64,000 nt of DNA from an uncultured Nocardioidaceae bacterium (GCA_902805845.1 CADCUI010000020.1:1-64000), one strand, 5' to 3'; shown: positions 36,106-45,590, counted from the first letter of the stretch. Program-made: numbers and translations. Notes: generated from the letters alone by a model not told the origin.

Positions 36106-37437
36106 TCAGGCGGTGATCCGGTCGAGGATCAGCGGGGGGCGGCGGTACCCGGGGTCGGAGGAGGCCGAGCCGCCCCCGCCGGTGCCGCCGGGCTCGGCCG
36201 GGCTGACCTCGATGCCGCCGTCCAGGGCCGATCGTGCCCGGTCGAAGCGCTTCGGCTCGTCGGCGTGCAGGGTCAGCAACGGCTCGCCCTCCCGCACCCG
36301 CTCACCGGGTCGGGCGTGGATCTCCACGCCGGCCCCATGGTGCACTGGCTCCCCCTGCCGCGGCCGTCCCGCACCGAGACGCCAGGCGGCCGTACCCACG
36401 GCCAGCGCATCCAGCCGCGTGACGACGCCGGTGGCCGGGGCGGGCACCACCTCGGTGTGACGCGCGACCGGGAGGTCGGCGTCCGGGTCGCCGCCCTGGG
36501 CGCAGATCATCCGACGCCAGACGTCCATGGCCGAGCCGTCGGCGAGCCGGTCGGCGGGATCCACGTCCTCCCGTCCGGCGCAGGCGAGCATCTCGCGGGC
36601 CAGGGCCAGGGTGAGCTCGACGACGTCGTCCGGTCCGCCCCCGGCCAGCACCTCGACGGACTCCCTGACCTCCAGGGCGTTGCCTGCGGTGCGGCCCAAG
36701 GGGGTGCCCATGTCCGTGAGGAGGGCGACCGTCCGGACACCTTCGTCGTACCCGAGCGCGACCATGGTCTCGGCCAGCTCCCGGGCCCGGTCGAGGTCCT
36801 TCATGAAGGCACCGCTCCCGACCTTCACGTCGAGCACCAGCGAGCCGGTGCCCTCGGCGATCTTCTTGCTCATGATCGACGACGCGATCAGCGGGATCGA
36901 CTCCACGGTCCCGGTCACGTCCCGGAGCGCGTAGAGCTTCTTGTCCGCCGGCGCCAGGCCCTCCCCGGCCGCGCAGATCACCGCTCCCACCTCCTGGAGC
37001 TGGTCGAGCATCTCTGCGGTGGTCAGCGACGCGCGCCAGCCCGGTATCGACTCCAGCTTGTCTAACGTGCCGCCGGTGTGGCCGAGCCCGCGCCCCGACA
37101 GCTGCGGCACCGCGACGCCGCAGGCGGCGACCAGCGGCGCCAACGGGAGCGTGATCTTGTCCCCGACGCCACCGGTCGAGTGCTTGTCGGCAGTGGGCCG
37201 CGAGAGCGCGGAGAAGTTCAGCCGGTCCCCGGACTCCAGCATCGCGGTGGTCCACCGGGCCACCTCGCGACGAGACATCCCGTTCAGCAGGATCGCCATG
37301 GCCAGCGCGGACATCTGCTCGTCGGCGACCACGCCGCGGGTGTAGGCGTCGATCACCCAGTCGATCTGCTCGTCGTGGAGCTCGCCGCCGTCACGCTTGG
37401 TCATGATCACCTCGACGGCGTGGTGCTGATCCGTCAT
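36106..37437 (-). CDS. deoA: Thymidine/pyrimidine-nucleoside phosphorylase
   Basis: 443 residues. Phosphorolyses thymidine and deoxyuridine to base plus deoxyribose-1-phosphate. Motifs: KRDGGELHDEQIDWVID, ADKHSTGGVGDKITLPLAPLVAACG (phosphate site), GRGLGHTGGTLDKLESIPG, and VGSGAFMKDLDRARELAETMV. A Gly-rich C-terminal extension (GGTGGGGSASSD) precedes the last RRPPLILDRITA. The ATG overlaps the P450 stop (ATGA), so it is the last gene of the importer-cdd-P450-deoA operon. Confidence 0.95.
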   Translation of the reverse strand: MTDQHHAVEVIMTKRDGGELHDEQIDWVIDAYTRGVVADEQMSALAMAILLNGMSRREVARWTTAMLESGDRLNFSALSRPTADKHSTGGVGDKITLPLAPLVAACGVAVPQLSGRGLGHTGGTLDKLESIPGWRASLTTAEMLDQLQEVGAVICAAGEGLAPADKKLYALRDVTGTVESIPLIASSIMSKKIAEGTGSLVLDVKVGSGAFMKDLDRARELAETMVALGYDEGVRTVALLTDMGTPLGRTAGNALEVRESVEVLAGGGPDDVVELTLALAREMLACAGREDVDPADRLADGSAMDVWRRMICAQGGDPDADLPVARHTEVVPAPATGVVTRLDALAVGTAAWRLGAGRPRQGEPVHHGAGVEIHARPGERVREGEPLLTLHADEPKRFDRARSALDGGIEVSPAEPGGTGGGGSASSDPGYRRPPLILDRITA

Positions 37438-38588
37438 GCCGAAACCTCCACGTGTCGGTAGCCGCGCAGCACGAAGGTGCCCCGCTGCTCGGGGCGGCCG
37501 GTGAGCCGGAGTCCGGGGAACCGGTCGAACAGCGCGCTCAGCGACTCCGCCAGCTCCATGCGGGCCAACGGCGCGCCGAGGCAGAAGTGGACCCCCACCC
37601 CAAAGGACAGGTGGGGGTTGGGGTCGCGACCGACGTCGAAGGTGTCCGGCGCCTCGAACACGACCGGATCGCGGTTGGCGGCACCGAGCAGAGCGGCGAT
37701 CCTCTGTCCCGGCTCCACGACCACGTCACCGATGACCACCGGAGCCGTCGCCGTGCGCTCGAACAGCTGGAGTGCGGAGTCGAAGCGCAGCATCTCCTCC
37801 ACCGTCGCGGCCGGGTCCGGGCCCGGTCGCAGCCCGCGCTGCAGCATCGCGACCAGCCCGTTGCCGAACACGTTGACCGAGGCCTCGTGCCCGGCGTTGA
37901 GCAGCAGGACGACGGAGGCGACCACCTCGTCGTCGGACAGCTCAGTGCCGACGAGGTCGGTGACCAGGTCGTCCGCGGGGACGCGCCGCCGCTGATCGAC
38001 CAGCTCGCGGACGAGGGCCGCGAAGTCCGACGAGGCGTCCACCGCCGCGGTGACCACCTCCGGGGCGGGGCCGACCTCGTACATCCGCACGATCGCCTGT
38101 GACCATGCACGCAGCTGCGGGGCGTACGACGACGGGACTCCCAGCAGCTCTGCGATGACCAGCACCGGCAGCGGCTCGGCGTACCCCTCCACCACGTCGA
38201 AGCCGGCTGGGTCGACGTGGTCGAGCAGCCCGTGCGCGAGCTCCCGCACGCGCGGACGGAGCCGCTCGACATGACCACGGTTGAAGGCGGCCGCCACCGG
38301 CCGGCGGAGCCTGGTGTGCTCGGGCGGCTCGTTCTCCATCATCTGGTTGCGGTGCAGGAGGTTGAAGGGCTCGAGGAAGTCGGTCGGCTCCCGATCGCGC
38401 CAGATCCGGCCCAGGTGCCGGTTGCGCTGCACCGCAGAAGCCGAGCGGTGGTCGAGGGCGAGGTACATCTGCATACCCTCGTGCCAGGCGACCGGCGCCC
38501 GCCGCCGCTCCTCCGCGAGCCACGGATAGGGGTCGGCCCGGAACTCCTCCGCCCCGAGGTCAAGCGAGGTCGTCGGCGCCGAAGGCAT
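37434..38588 (-). CDS. Cytochrome P450
   Basis: 384 residues, soluble bacterial class I type. Helix C ENEPPEHTRLRRPV, I-helix LLLNAGHEASVN, K-helix ExxR in VEEMLRFDSAL and heme loop FGVGVHFCLGAPLARME with the Cys ligand. The I-helix has Ala-Ser where many P450s have Thr-Thr, so oxygen activation may use Ser. It lies between cdd and deoA with a 29-bp overlap with cdd and 4-bp overlap with deoA, an unusual place for a P450. No ferredoxin gene in the window. Substrate unknown; a nucleoside-related one is only a guess. Confidence 0.93.
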   Translation of the reverse strand: MPSAPTTSLDLGAEEFRADPYPWLAEERRRAPVAWHEGMQMYLALDHRSASAVQRNRHLGRIWRDREPTDFLEPFNLLHRNQMMENEPPEHTRLRRPVAAAFNRGHVERLRPRVRELAHGLLDHVDPAGFDVVEGYAEPLPVLVIAELLGVPSSYAPQLRAWSQAIVRMYEVGPAPEVVTAAVDASSDFAALVRELVDQRRRVPADDLVTDLVGTELSDDEVVASVVLLLNAGHEASVNVFGNGLVAMLQRGLRPGPDPAATVEEMLRFDSALQLFERTATAPVVIGDVVVEPGQRIAALLGAANRDPVVFEAPDTFDVGRDPNPHLSFGVGVHFCLGAPLARMELAESLSALFDRFPGLRLTGRPEQRGTFVLRGYRHVEVSA

Positions 38589-38970
38589 CCGGGAGCACCT
38601 CGTCCATCCGGCGGACGCCGGACCTCGTCATGACCAGCAGCTCGGGTCCGCCGTTCTCCCACAGCAGCTGTCGGCAACGTCCGCACGGCATCAGCACCGC
38701 GCCGTCACCGTCGACGCACACGAAGTGCGTGAGCCGGCCCCCGCCGGTCAGGTGCAGCTGCGACACCAGGCCGCACTCCGCGCACAGCGCGACCCCGTAC
38801 GCCGCGTTCTCCACGTTGCAGCCGGTGACCACCCGGCCGTCGTCGACGAGGGCGGCCGCGCCGACGGGGAAGTGGGAGTACGGCGCATAGGCGTGTGTCA
38901 TCGCATCGGTGGCGTCGGCCTGCAGTGCGTCCCAGTCGAACGCCTCCTGCCCCCGGGGCTCGGTCGTCAC
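38560..38970 (-). CDS. cdd: Cytidine deaminase
   Basis: 136 residues, homotetrameric type. Zn site: GCNVENAAYGVALCAECGLVSQ with catalytic Glu after the first Cys region and VLMPCGRCRQLLWE with the CxxC pair. Converts (deoxy)cytidine to (deoxy)uridine for DeoA. GTG start, 12 nt after the permease stop with GAGGGAG upstream; its end overlaps the P450. Confidence 0.95.
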   Translation of the reverse strand: MTTEPRGQEAFDWDALQADATDAMTHAYAPYSHFPVGAAALVDDGRVVTGCNVENAAYGVALCAECGLVSQLHLTGGGRLTHFVCVDGDGAVLMPCGRCRQLLWENGGPELLVMTRSGVRRMDEVLPDAFGADDLA

Positions 38971-38982
38971 GGCTCCCTCACC

Positions 38983-40284
38983 TCATCCCACCGATCCCTT
39001 GCGGTAGACCTGCCCGTCCGCGGCCGGCATGCGCAGCCGCTGGGCGGCGAACATGAGCACCAGCAGCGTGGCGATGTAGGGCGTCATGCTCGTGAACTCG
39101 CGCGGCACCTCGTCGGTGAGCAGGAACCATCCGAGGAAGAGGACCGCGGCGACGCCGAACACGACGGCGCCCCGGCGATGCCCGCGCAGCAGCCGCAGGA
39201 GCGCGAAGGCGACCAGTCCGATGGCCACGAGGAGCAGCAGCGCGTGGATGGTCGAGGCGTCGCGCAGCCGCAAGGAGTCGGTGTAGCCGAACATCCCCGA
39301 GCCGAGCAGGATGCCACCGGGACGCCAGTTGCCGAAGATCATCGCCGCCAGGCCGATGAAGCCGCGGCCGTTCGTCTGCCCGGTGCTGAAGCCGCTGGAG
39401 GCGACCAGCGCGAGGTAGCCGCCGCCGAGCCCGGCGAGACCACCGGAGACGACCACGGCGACGTACTTGTGCAGGATCACGTTGACGCCGAGGGACTCCG
39501 CGGCCTGGGGGTTCTCGCCGCAGGAGCGGAGCCGCAGCCCGAACGCGGTGCGCCAGAGCAGGAAGGCCGACGCCGCGACCAGGACGAACACCAGCACCGT
39601 GACGACCGACAGCTGGGTGGTCAGGGCCTCCACCACCGACGCGAGGTCGGAGACGACGAACCACCCCTGGTCCGCCACGGAGGCGGCGCCGTCGCTGACC
39701 CCGGGGATCGTGAAGGAGACCGGTGAGTCCAGCCCGCTGAGCTTGTTCTGCCCACCGGTCCCCCGCTCGGAGTCGAGGTCGCTGAAGTAGGCCTCGGCGA
39801 GGAAGCTGGCCAGGCCGAGCCCGATGATGTTGATCGCGACACCGGAGACGATGTGGTCGACGCCGAAGGTCACCGTCGCCAGCGCGTGGAGCAGCCCGCC
39901 GAGGGCGCCGAAGGCGGCCGCCCCGAGGATTCCGGTCATCGGCCCGTACCAGTAGGTGAAGTAGGCGGCGCCCCAGGTGCCGAGGATCATCTGGCCCTCG
40001 AGACCGATGTTGACCACACCTGCCCGCTCGCTCCACAGCCCGCCGAGCGCGGCGAGCAGGATCGGGCAGGTCGCGACCAGGGCGGCGCGCAGGCTGCCGG
40101 CGGAGTCGATCTCGTCGGATCCGGTGAGCACCCGTACGGCGGAGACGGCGAGGACGACCAGCGCGGCGCCGACCGCGAGCAGCCACCGACGGGGCAGCGC
40201 GTCGAGCCGCGAGGCGGCGCCACCGGCACGGTGGTTCCCCGGTGTGGCGCCGCTCGCGGGGCCGGTCCGCACGGGGGTGCTCAT
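38983..40284 (-). CDS. Nucleoside ABC transporter permease (second)
   Basis: 433 residues, BPD_transp_2 family, about nine hydrophobic segments. Characteristic loops: GGLWSERAGVVNIGLEGQMILGTWGA and FGLRLRSCGENPQAAESLGVNV, the EAA-like cytoplasmic loop of YufQ/NupC-type permeases. The ~30-residue N-terminal extension is polar. ATG overlaps the upstream permease stop (ATGA). Confidence 0.92.
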   Translation of the reverse strand: MSTPVRTGPASGATPGNHRAGGAASRLDALPRRWLLAVGAALVVLAVSAVRVLTGSDEIDSAGSLRAALVATCPILLAALGGLWSERAGVVNIGLEGQMILGTWGAAYFTYWYGPMTGILGAAAFGALGGLLHALATVTFGVDHIVSGVAINIIGLGLASFLAEAYFSDLDSERGTGGQNKLSGLDSPVSFTIPGVSDGAASVADQGWFVVSDLASVVEALTTQLSVVTVLVFVLVAASAFLLWRTAFGLRLRSCGENPQAAESLGVNVILHKYVAVVVSGGLAGLGGGYLALVASSGFSTGQTNGRGFIGLAAMIFGNWRPGGILLGSGMFGYTDSLRLRDASTIHALLLLVAIGLVAFALLRLLRGHRRGAVVFGVAAVLFLGWFLLTDEVPREFTSMTPYIATLLVLMFAAQRLRMPAADGQVYRKGSVG

Positions 40285-41420
40285 GCCGGCACCTCCCGCT
40301 CCCGTGGTCCCCCGGCCGGCCCGACGTCGGGCTCGAACGCCGTGTCGGACCCTCGGGTGCCGCCCTGCTGCTGCTCCCGGCGGGTCCGCCAGCGCCGGAC
40401 CACCTCGTAGGCCACCACGATCGCGAGCACGATGATGCCCTGGGTCACCGCCACGATGTCCTTGGAGACGTCGACCCGGGCGAACTCGAGCTGGGTCGAC
40501 TGCTCGTTGAGGAAGGCGAACAGCACCGCACCCACGGCGATGCCGCTGGCCCGGTTGCGTCCCAGCAGCGCGACCGCGATGCCGGTGAACCCGAGACCGC
40601 TCTGGAAGACGCTGCCGGAGTAGTAGCCCGGGGCGGTGGCCTCGAACAGGTTCGGCAGCCAGATGAGCCCGGCCACCGCGCCCGACAGCGACATCGACAC
40701 CACCACCATCCGGCGGACCTTGACGCCCGAGGCGACCGCAGCGGACTCGTTGTGGCCGGTGGCCCGCAGGTCGAAGCCGAAGCGGGTCCGGTTGATGACG
40801 AACCAGAAGAGCAGCCCGACGAGGACCGCGAGGACCGCGAGCAGCCACACCGCCCCGGACCGCTCCTCGAAGGGCGAGATCCCGGTGACCTGGCTGCCCT
40901 CGGTCAGCGGTGTGGTGCGCCGGCCGTCGCCGGCGCGCTGCCCGTAGCGCTGGACGAAGTAGCCGACGAGGAACACCGCGATCGCGTTGAGCATGATCGT
41001 GGAGATGACCTCGCTGACCCCGCGCGTCACCTTGAGGACCGCGGCGATCGCGGCCCACGCAGCGCCGGTGAGCATCGCGAGCACGATGGCCACCGCGATG
41101 TTGAGTGGCCCCGGCAGCAGCGCCGCCCCCGCGAACGCCGCCGCGACGTACGACGCCATCCGGTACTGACCCTCGACCCCGATGTTGAACAGGTTCATCC
41201 GGAAGCCGATCGCCGCGGCCACACCGGAGATGAAGATCATCGACGCCTGGTTGACGATGTTGACGAGGATCCGCTCGTCGGGCCAGGACAGCACGACGGA
41301 CCAGAAGTCCCCTGGCGGGCTCCCGACGGCCGCCACCACGAGGCTCGTGACCACCAGCGAGACCAGCAGCGCCATGACGGGGGCCAGGACGGCGTAGCCG
41401 ACGTTGCGGAGCAGCCTCAT
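40281..41420 (-). CDS. Nucleoside ABC transporter permease (first)
   Basis: 379 residues. Multi-span permease with AAAIGFRMNLFNIGVEGQYRMASYVAA and RTRFGFDLRATGHNESAAVASGVKVRR, matching YufP/NupB-type subunits. A hydrophilic C-terminus (QQQGGTRGSDTAFEPD) follows the last membrane segment. ATG overlaps the ATPase stop. Confidence 0.92.
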   Translation of the reverse strand: MRLLRNVGYAVLAPVMALLVSLVVTSLVVAAVGSPPGDFWSVVLSWPDERILVNIVNQASMIFISGVAAAIGFRMNLFNIGVEGQYRMASYVAAAFAGAALLPGPLNIAVAIVLAMLTGAAWAAIAAVLKVTRGVSEVISTIMLNAIAVFLVGYFVQRYGQRAGDGRRTTPLTEGSQVTGISPFEERSGAVWLLAVLAVLVGLLFWFVINRTRFGFDLRATGHNESAAVASGVKVRRMVVVSMSLSGAVAGLIWLPNLFEATAPGYYSGSVFQSGLGFTGIAVALLGRNRASGIAVGAVLFAFLNEQSTQLEFARVDVSKDIVAVTQGIIVLAIVVAYEVVRRWRTRREQQQGGTRGSDTAFEPDVGPAGGPREREVPA

Positions 41421-42952
41421 CGGTCGCCACCGGTCATCGCCGATCCCAGGTCCTGGGGCGTCACCGTCCGGGGGTCGAAGTCGCCGACCACCCGCCCGCG
41501 CAGCAGGACCTTGATCCGGTCCGAGAGCCCGATCAGCTCGTCGAGGTCGGCCGAGACGAGGAGGACCGCGAGCCCCTCCCGTCTGGCCTCCTTGATGTCG
41601 TCCCAGATCGCCGCCTGGGCGCCGACGTCGACCCCGCGGGTCGGGTGAGCGGCGATGAGCAGGACCGGCCGGCCGCTCATCTCCCGGCCCACGATGAACT
41701 TCTGCTGGTTGCCGCCCGAGAGCGCACGGGCCGGGGTGTCGATCGACGGGGTGCGGACGTCGTACTGCTCGACGATGCGCGCGGCGTCCTTGCGGGCGCC
41801 ACCGCGGTCGATCAGCGGGCCCCGCACGGCCGGCGCGCTCGTCTGGTGGCCGAGGATCCGGTTCTCCCACAGGGGCGCCTCCAGCAGCAGCCCGTGCCGG
41901 TGCCGGTCGGCGGGAACGAACCCGACGCCCGCGTCCCGTCTTTCCCGCGTCGACCACCCGGAGATGTCGCGGCCGGCGAGCATGACCTGGCCCGCAGCCC
42001 GGTGCATCCCCATGAGGGCCTCGACGAGCTCGTCCTGACCGTTGCCCTCCACGCCGGCGATCCCCAGGACCTCGCCCTCGTGAATGGTCAGGGCGACGTC
42101 GTCGAGCAGCCTGCGGCCGTGCTGGTCGTGCAGGGTCAGCTCCGAGACCTCGAGGAGCACCTTCTCGGTGACCGTGGACTCCCCGGTCTCCGGGCTCGGC
42201 AGCTCCGAGCCGACCATGAGCTCGGCGAGCTGGTGCTTGGTCGCGGTGGCCGGGTCCGCCTCGCCGACCGTGGTGCCGCGCCGCATGACCGTGATGTCGT
42301 CGGCGATTCCGAGGACCTCGTCGAGCTTGTGGGAGATGAAGAGGATCGTGCGGCCGGAGTCACGCAGGACCCGAAGGTTGGTGAAGAGTGCCTCGACCTC
42401 CTGCGGCACGAGCACCGCGGTGGGCTCGTCCAGGATGATCACCCGGGCACCGCGGTAGAGCACCTTGAGGATCTCGACCCGCTGCCGCTGGCCGACGCCG
42501 AGGGACTCGACGAGCCGGTCGGGGTCGAGGTCGAACCCGAACTGCTCGCTGATCCGGGCGATCTCCTTGCGCGCCGCCGCACCGATGCCGTGCAGCCGCT
42601 CGGCGCCGAGCACGACGTTCTCCAGCACGGTGAGGTTGTCGGCGAGCATGAAGTGCTGGAACACCATGCCGATGCCGGCCTTGATGGCGTCGGTGGGCGA
42701 GGAGAAGCTCACCTGCTGCCCGTCGACGCTGATCGTGCCCTCGTCGGGGCGCTGCACGCCGTAGAGGATCTTCATCAGCGTCGACTTGCCGGCGCCGTTC
42801 TCCCCGATGAGCGCGTGCACGGTGCCGCCGCGGATCGTGATGTCGACGTCCCGGTTGGCCACGACCCCCGGGAACCGTTTGGTGATGCCGCGCACCGTCA
42901 GGCCGAGGGGCCGCTCCAGGGAGTCGTCCCCCGTCCGGACAGACGTGGTCAT
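41417..42952 (-). CDS. Nucleoside ABC transporter ATP-binding protein (two ATPase domains)
   Basis: 511 residues containing two fused ABC domains. The first has full Walker A GENGAGKSTLMK and Walker B VIILDEPTAVL. The second has a degenerate Walker A (GVEGNGQDELV) but keeps the signature ALSGGNQQKFIVGRE and a Walker B-like stretch (PVLLIAAHPTRGVD). This one-active, one-degenerate layout is usual for RbsA/NupA-type proteins. Energises the two permeases. Confidence 0.93.
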   Translation of the reverse strand: MTTSVRTGDDSLERPLGLTVRGITKRFPGVVANRDVDITIRGGTVHALIGENGAGKSTLMKILYGVQRPDEGTISVDGQQVSFSSPTDAIKAGIGMVFQHFMLADNLTVLENVVLGAERLHGIGAAARKEIARISEQFGFDLDPDRLVESLGVGQRQRVEILKVLYRGARVIILDEPTAVLVPQEVEALFTNLRVLRDSGRTILFISHKLDEVLGIADDITVMRRGTTVGEADPATATKHQLAELMVGSELPSPETGESTVTEKVLLEVSELTLHDQHGRRLLDDVALTIHEGEVLGIAGVEGNGQDELVEALMGMHRAAGQVMLAGRDISGWSTRERRDAGVGFVPADRHRHGLLLEAPLWENRILGHQTSAPAVRGPLIDRGGARKDAARIVEQYDVRTPSIDTPARALSGGNQQKFIVGREMSGRPVLLIAAHPTRGVDVGAQAAIWDDIKEARREGLAVLLVSADLDELIGLSDRIKVLLRGRVVGDFDPRTVTPQDLGSAMTGGDR

Positions 42953-42998
42953 GACCCTCCTCTGCGGCGGCCCCTGGGCGTGCGGTCGCTCCGTCGGT

Positions 42999-43016
42999 CA
43001 GCCTGGTCGCAGGCTG
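42999..43016 (-). promoter_or_regulatory. Intercistronic hairpin between BMP lipoprotein and ATPase genes
   Basis: CAGCCTG-GTCG-CAGGCTG, a perfect 7-bp stem with a 4-nt loop in the 79-bp gap. In import operons such hairpins commonly stabilise the binding-protein message and lower expression of the downstream genes. Confidence 0.55.
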
Positions 43017-43031
43017 GTGGTCAGCTGGCGG

Positions 43032-44129
43032 TCACGGCGCGGTCGGCACCTTGATCTTGCCGGACTTGATGTCCTCGGCGTAACCGTCGAGCTCCCCGGT
43101 GATGTCGTCGACGAACCCGCCCGAGGTCGAGTAGCCGACGCCGTCGGCCTTGAGGTCGTAGACCGTGTAGCTCACCAGCGGCTCGCCGTCGGCCACCGCC
43201 TGGACGGCGTTGAACGTCGCCACGTCGACGCGCTTGAGCATCGAGGTCAGGATGTGCTGCTTCTGGTCTGCCGGCGCGGTGAGGTACTGGTCGGAGTCGA
43301 CCCCGATCGCCCAGTTCCCCTCACCGGCGGCCGCGGCCGCCTCGAACACGCCGGAGCCGGAGGCGCCGGAGGCGTGGTAGACGATGTCGGCGCCCTTGTC
43401 GTAGAGGCCCTGGGCTGCCGACTTGCCGCCCGCCGGGTCGGCGAAGCCGGCGAGGTCGCTCTCCTCGATGTAGGTGACGTCCACCTTGATCTTCGGGTTG
43501 ACCTCCTGGGCGCCCGCCGCGAACCCGGCCTCGAACTTCTGGATGAGGTCGTTGTTCACCCCGCCGACGAACCCGACGTGGTCGCTCTGGGTCTTGAGGG
43601 CCGCGGCGGCCCCGACGAGGAACGAGCCCTGCTCCTCGGCGAACCCGAGGTAGGCGACGTTGTCGTTGGGCTCCTCGTCGGGGTCGAAGCCGTCGATGAC
43701 CGCGAAGTTGATGTCCGGGTAGTCAGGGGCGACCGCGTTGACGGACTCGCTGTAGGCGAACCCGACGCCGATGATCGGGGAGTAGCCCTGGTCGGCCATG
43801 CCGCGCAGCCGCTCCTCGCGCGCCGACTCGGGCTCGCCGTCGGCGGCCTCGCCCTCGAAGCACTGGGCGTCGAGGTCCTCGACCGCCTTCTTGACGCCGG
43901 CGTACGCCGCGTCGTTGAACGACTGGTCACCCACACCGCCGACGTCGTAGGCGAGCGCCACCTTGGGGCCGTCGCCGTCGGCCTGCTCGCAGAGGTCCGC
44001 ACTGCTGGCCGAGCTCTCCGACCCTCCGTTGCCCGCGTTGGACGAGCCGGTGTCGTCCTGCCGGGCACAGCCGGTGAAGGTGAGCGCGACCGCCGCGCTC
44101 AGTGCTGCAATCGTCGTCACTCGACGCAC
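43032..44129 (-). CDS. BMP-family nucleoside-binding lipoprotein
   Basis: 365 residues. Lipoprotein signal with lipobox LTFTGC (Cys at about residue 21) after VRRVTTIAALSAAVA. Mature part has KVALAYDVGGVGDQSFNDAAYAG, SPIIGVGFAYSESVNAVAPDYPDINFAVIDGF and VNDLIQKFEAGFAAG, the Bmp/PnrA purine-nucleoside receptor pattern. GTG 44129 was chosen: GGGAG is 8 nt upstream and the signal starts directly. First gene of the importer operon; captures nucleosides outside the membrane. Confidence 0.93.
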   Translation of the reverse strand: MRRVTTIAALSAAVALTFTGCARQDDTGSSNAGNGGSESSASSADLCEQADGDGPKVALAYDVGGVGDQSFNDAAYAGVKKAVEDLDAQCFEGEAADGEPESAREERLRGMADQGYSPIIGVGFAYSESVNAVAPDYPDINFAVIDGFDPDEEPNDNVAYLGFAEEQGSFLVGAAAALKTQSDHVGFVGGVNNDLIQKFEAGFAAGAQEVNPKIKVDVTYIEESDLAGFADPAGGKSAAQGLYDKGADIVYHASGASGSGVFEAAAAAGEGNWAIGVDSDQYLTAPADQKQHILTSMLKRVDVATFNAVQAVADGEPLVSYTVYDLKADGVGYSTSGGFVDDITGELDGYAEDIKSGKIKVPTAP

Positions 44130-44178
44130 GCCAGACTCCCTGTCGGTAGTGGTCGCGGCCGTCCCGGCCGCCGCAGAC

Positions 44179-44184
44179 ACCCTA
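44179..44184 (-). promoter_or_regulatory. Promoter -10 of the nucleoside importer operon
   Basis: TAGGGT on the minus strand about 50 nt upstream of the BMP gene GTG, leaving room for a leader with a ribosome site. A hairpin (CCACT...AGTGG) upstream may end the amidohydrolase transcript. Confidence 0.45.
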
Positions 44185-44240
44185 GTGCCGCGGGAGAGGC
44201 AGCCCCAGGGGGGACACCCACTGTTACCAAGTGGTGACTC

Positions 44241-45452
44241 TCAGGCGTCCCGGAGGGCCACGAAGGCGCTGTGCGCCAGCACCTTCGCGCCGATCGCCAC
44301 CGCCCGCTCGTCGATGCGGAGGTCGCCCTGGTGCAGGTCGAACGTGGGGCCGCCCGGTGTGCGGGTGCCGAGCCTCCCCATCGACCCGCTGACGGTCTCG
44401 AGGTACCAGCCGAAGTCCTCGCCACCCAGGCTCTGCGTCGTGGTCACGAGGCCGTCGTCTCCCAGGACCCGGGTCACGGCGTCGGTCAGCAGCGCGGTGG
44501 AGCCGGGCTCGTTCACCACCGGCGGAACGCCCCGGACGTAGGTGACCTCGGCCGTGACGCCGTACGGCGCGACGAGCTGCTCGATGAGCCCACGGACCAG
44601 GCACTCGGCGTCCGCCCACGCCACGGCGTCGAGCATGCGGACCGTTCCCGCCGCCTCGCCTGCGGCCGGGATGACGTTGGTGGCCGACCCGGCACGGACC
44701 AGTCCCCAGACGACGCTGGCGCCGGCCCGTGGGTCGAGCCGGCGGCTCAGGGCGGCCGGCAGCTGGGTGATCAGCGTGCCGAGCGCGTACGTGAGGTCCT
44801 GGGTCAGGTGCGGCCGGGAGGTGTGCCCGCCCCGGCCGCTCAGCCGGACCCGCATGCTGTCGGCGGCCCCGGTGATGGCGCCGACGCGCAGCCCGACGTG
44901 GCCGACGTCCAGGGACGGGTCGCAGTGCAGTCCGAAGGCGTGGCTGACGTCGTCGAGAGCGCCCGCGGCGATCATCTCGAGCGCCCCTCCGGGCATGATC
45001 TCCTCGGCCGGCTGGAACAGCAGCCGGACGGGACCGCTCAACCGGCCCTCGACGTGGAGCTGCTGCAGCGCGAGCCCGGCACCCAGCAGACAGGCCACGT
45101 GCACGTCGTGCCCGCAGGCGTGCGCCACCCCGTCGACGACGCTGCGCCACGGGTCGCTGGTCTGGTCGTCGACCGGCAGCGCGTCCAGGTCCGCGCGCAG
45201 CGCCACGACGGGGCCCTCGGAGGGTCCGACCTGCGCGATCAACCCCGACTTCGGCAGCTCCTGGACGCCGATGTCCTCGGCAGCGAGCCGGTCCGCCACC
45301 CGCTCGGTGGTGCGGGTCTCCGCGAACGCCAGCTCGGGGTGCGCGTGCAGGTCGCGACGGAACTCGACGAGCTCCTGCTCCATGGCGTCGACGGCGGCGT
45401 CGATACGGCGCAGGAGTGGCGAGGCGTCGAGGGGCGGGGGTTCGAGGGACAT
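44241..45452 (-). CDS. M20-family amidohydrolase (AmiA/HipO-like)
   Basis: 403 residues. Metal-dependent aminoacylase/carboxypeptidase-type hydrolase: RRDLHAHPELAF near residue 36, ALRADLDALPVDD, AHACGHDVHVACLLGAG with the metal His/Asp, and QPAEEIMPGGALEMI carrying the catalytic Glu. The dimerisation domain is present (GRGGHTSRPHLTQD). AmiA1/AmiB1 genes occupy the comparable place in M. tuberculosis (from memory). The start ATG follows TAACCT by 7 nt. Substrate unknown (N-acyl amino acid or amide). Confidence 0.9.
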   Translation of the reverse strand: MSLEPPPLDASPLLRRIDAAVDAMEQELVEFRRDLHAHPELAFAETRTTERVADRLAAEDIGVQELPKSGLIAQVGPSEGPVVALRADLDALPVDDQTSDPWRSVVDGVAHACGHDVHVACLLGAGLALQQLHVEGRLSGPVRLLFQPAEEIMPGGALEMIAAGALDDVSHAFGLHCDPSLDVGHVGLRVGAITGAADSMRVRLSGRGGHTSRPHLTQDLTYALGTLITQLPAALSRRLDPRAGASVVWGLVRAGSATNVIPAAGEAAGTVRMLDAVAWADAECLVRGLIEQLVAPYGVTAEVTYVRGVPPVVNEPGSTALLTDAVTRVLGDDGLVTTTQSLGGEDFGWYLETVSGSMGRLGTRTPGGPTFDLHQGDLRIDERAVAIGAKVLAHSAFVALRDA

Positions 45453-45459
45453 CAGGCTC

Positions 45460-45465
45460 AGGTTA
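45460..45465 (-). promoter_or_regulatory. Candidate -10 hexamer of leaderless amidohydrolase gene
   Basis: TAACCT on the minus strand, 7 nt before the ATG at 45452. Confidence 0.45.
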
Positions 45466-45590
45466 GTCGTTGGTCCCGAAAGAGCTGGGCTGTGCTCCCG
45501 TCTGGTCGGGTGGCCAAGGTCCGTTGACCCACCTCGGTCCGCGTCGGGAGGTTGGGACGGCCATTTTCTCATCCCAGGAGGAGCATGCAC

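Noticed and set aside
36013-37065. 350-aa plus-strand ORF starting in repeat array B
   Set aside because: It reads through the repeat and then antisense to deoA; no start signal or domain.
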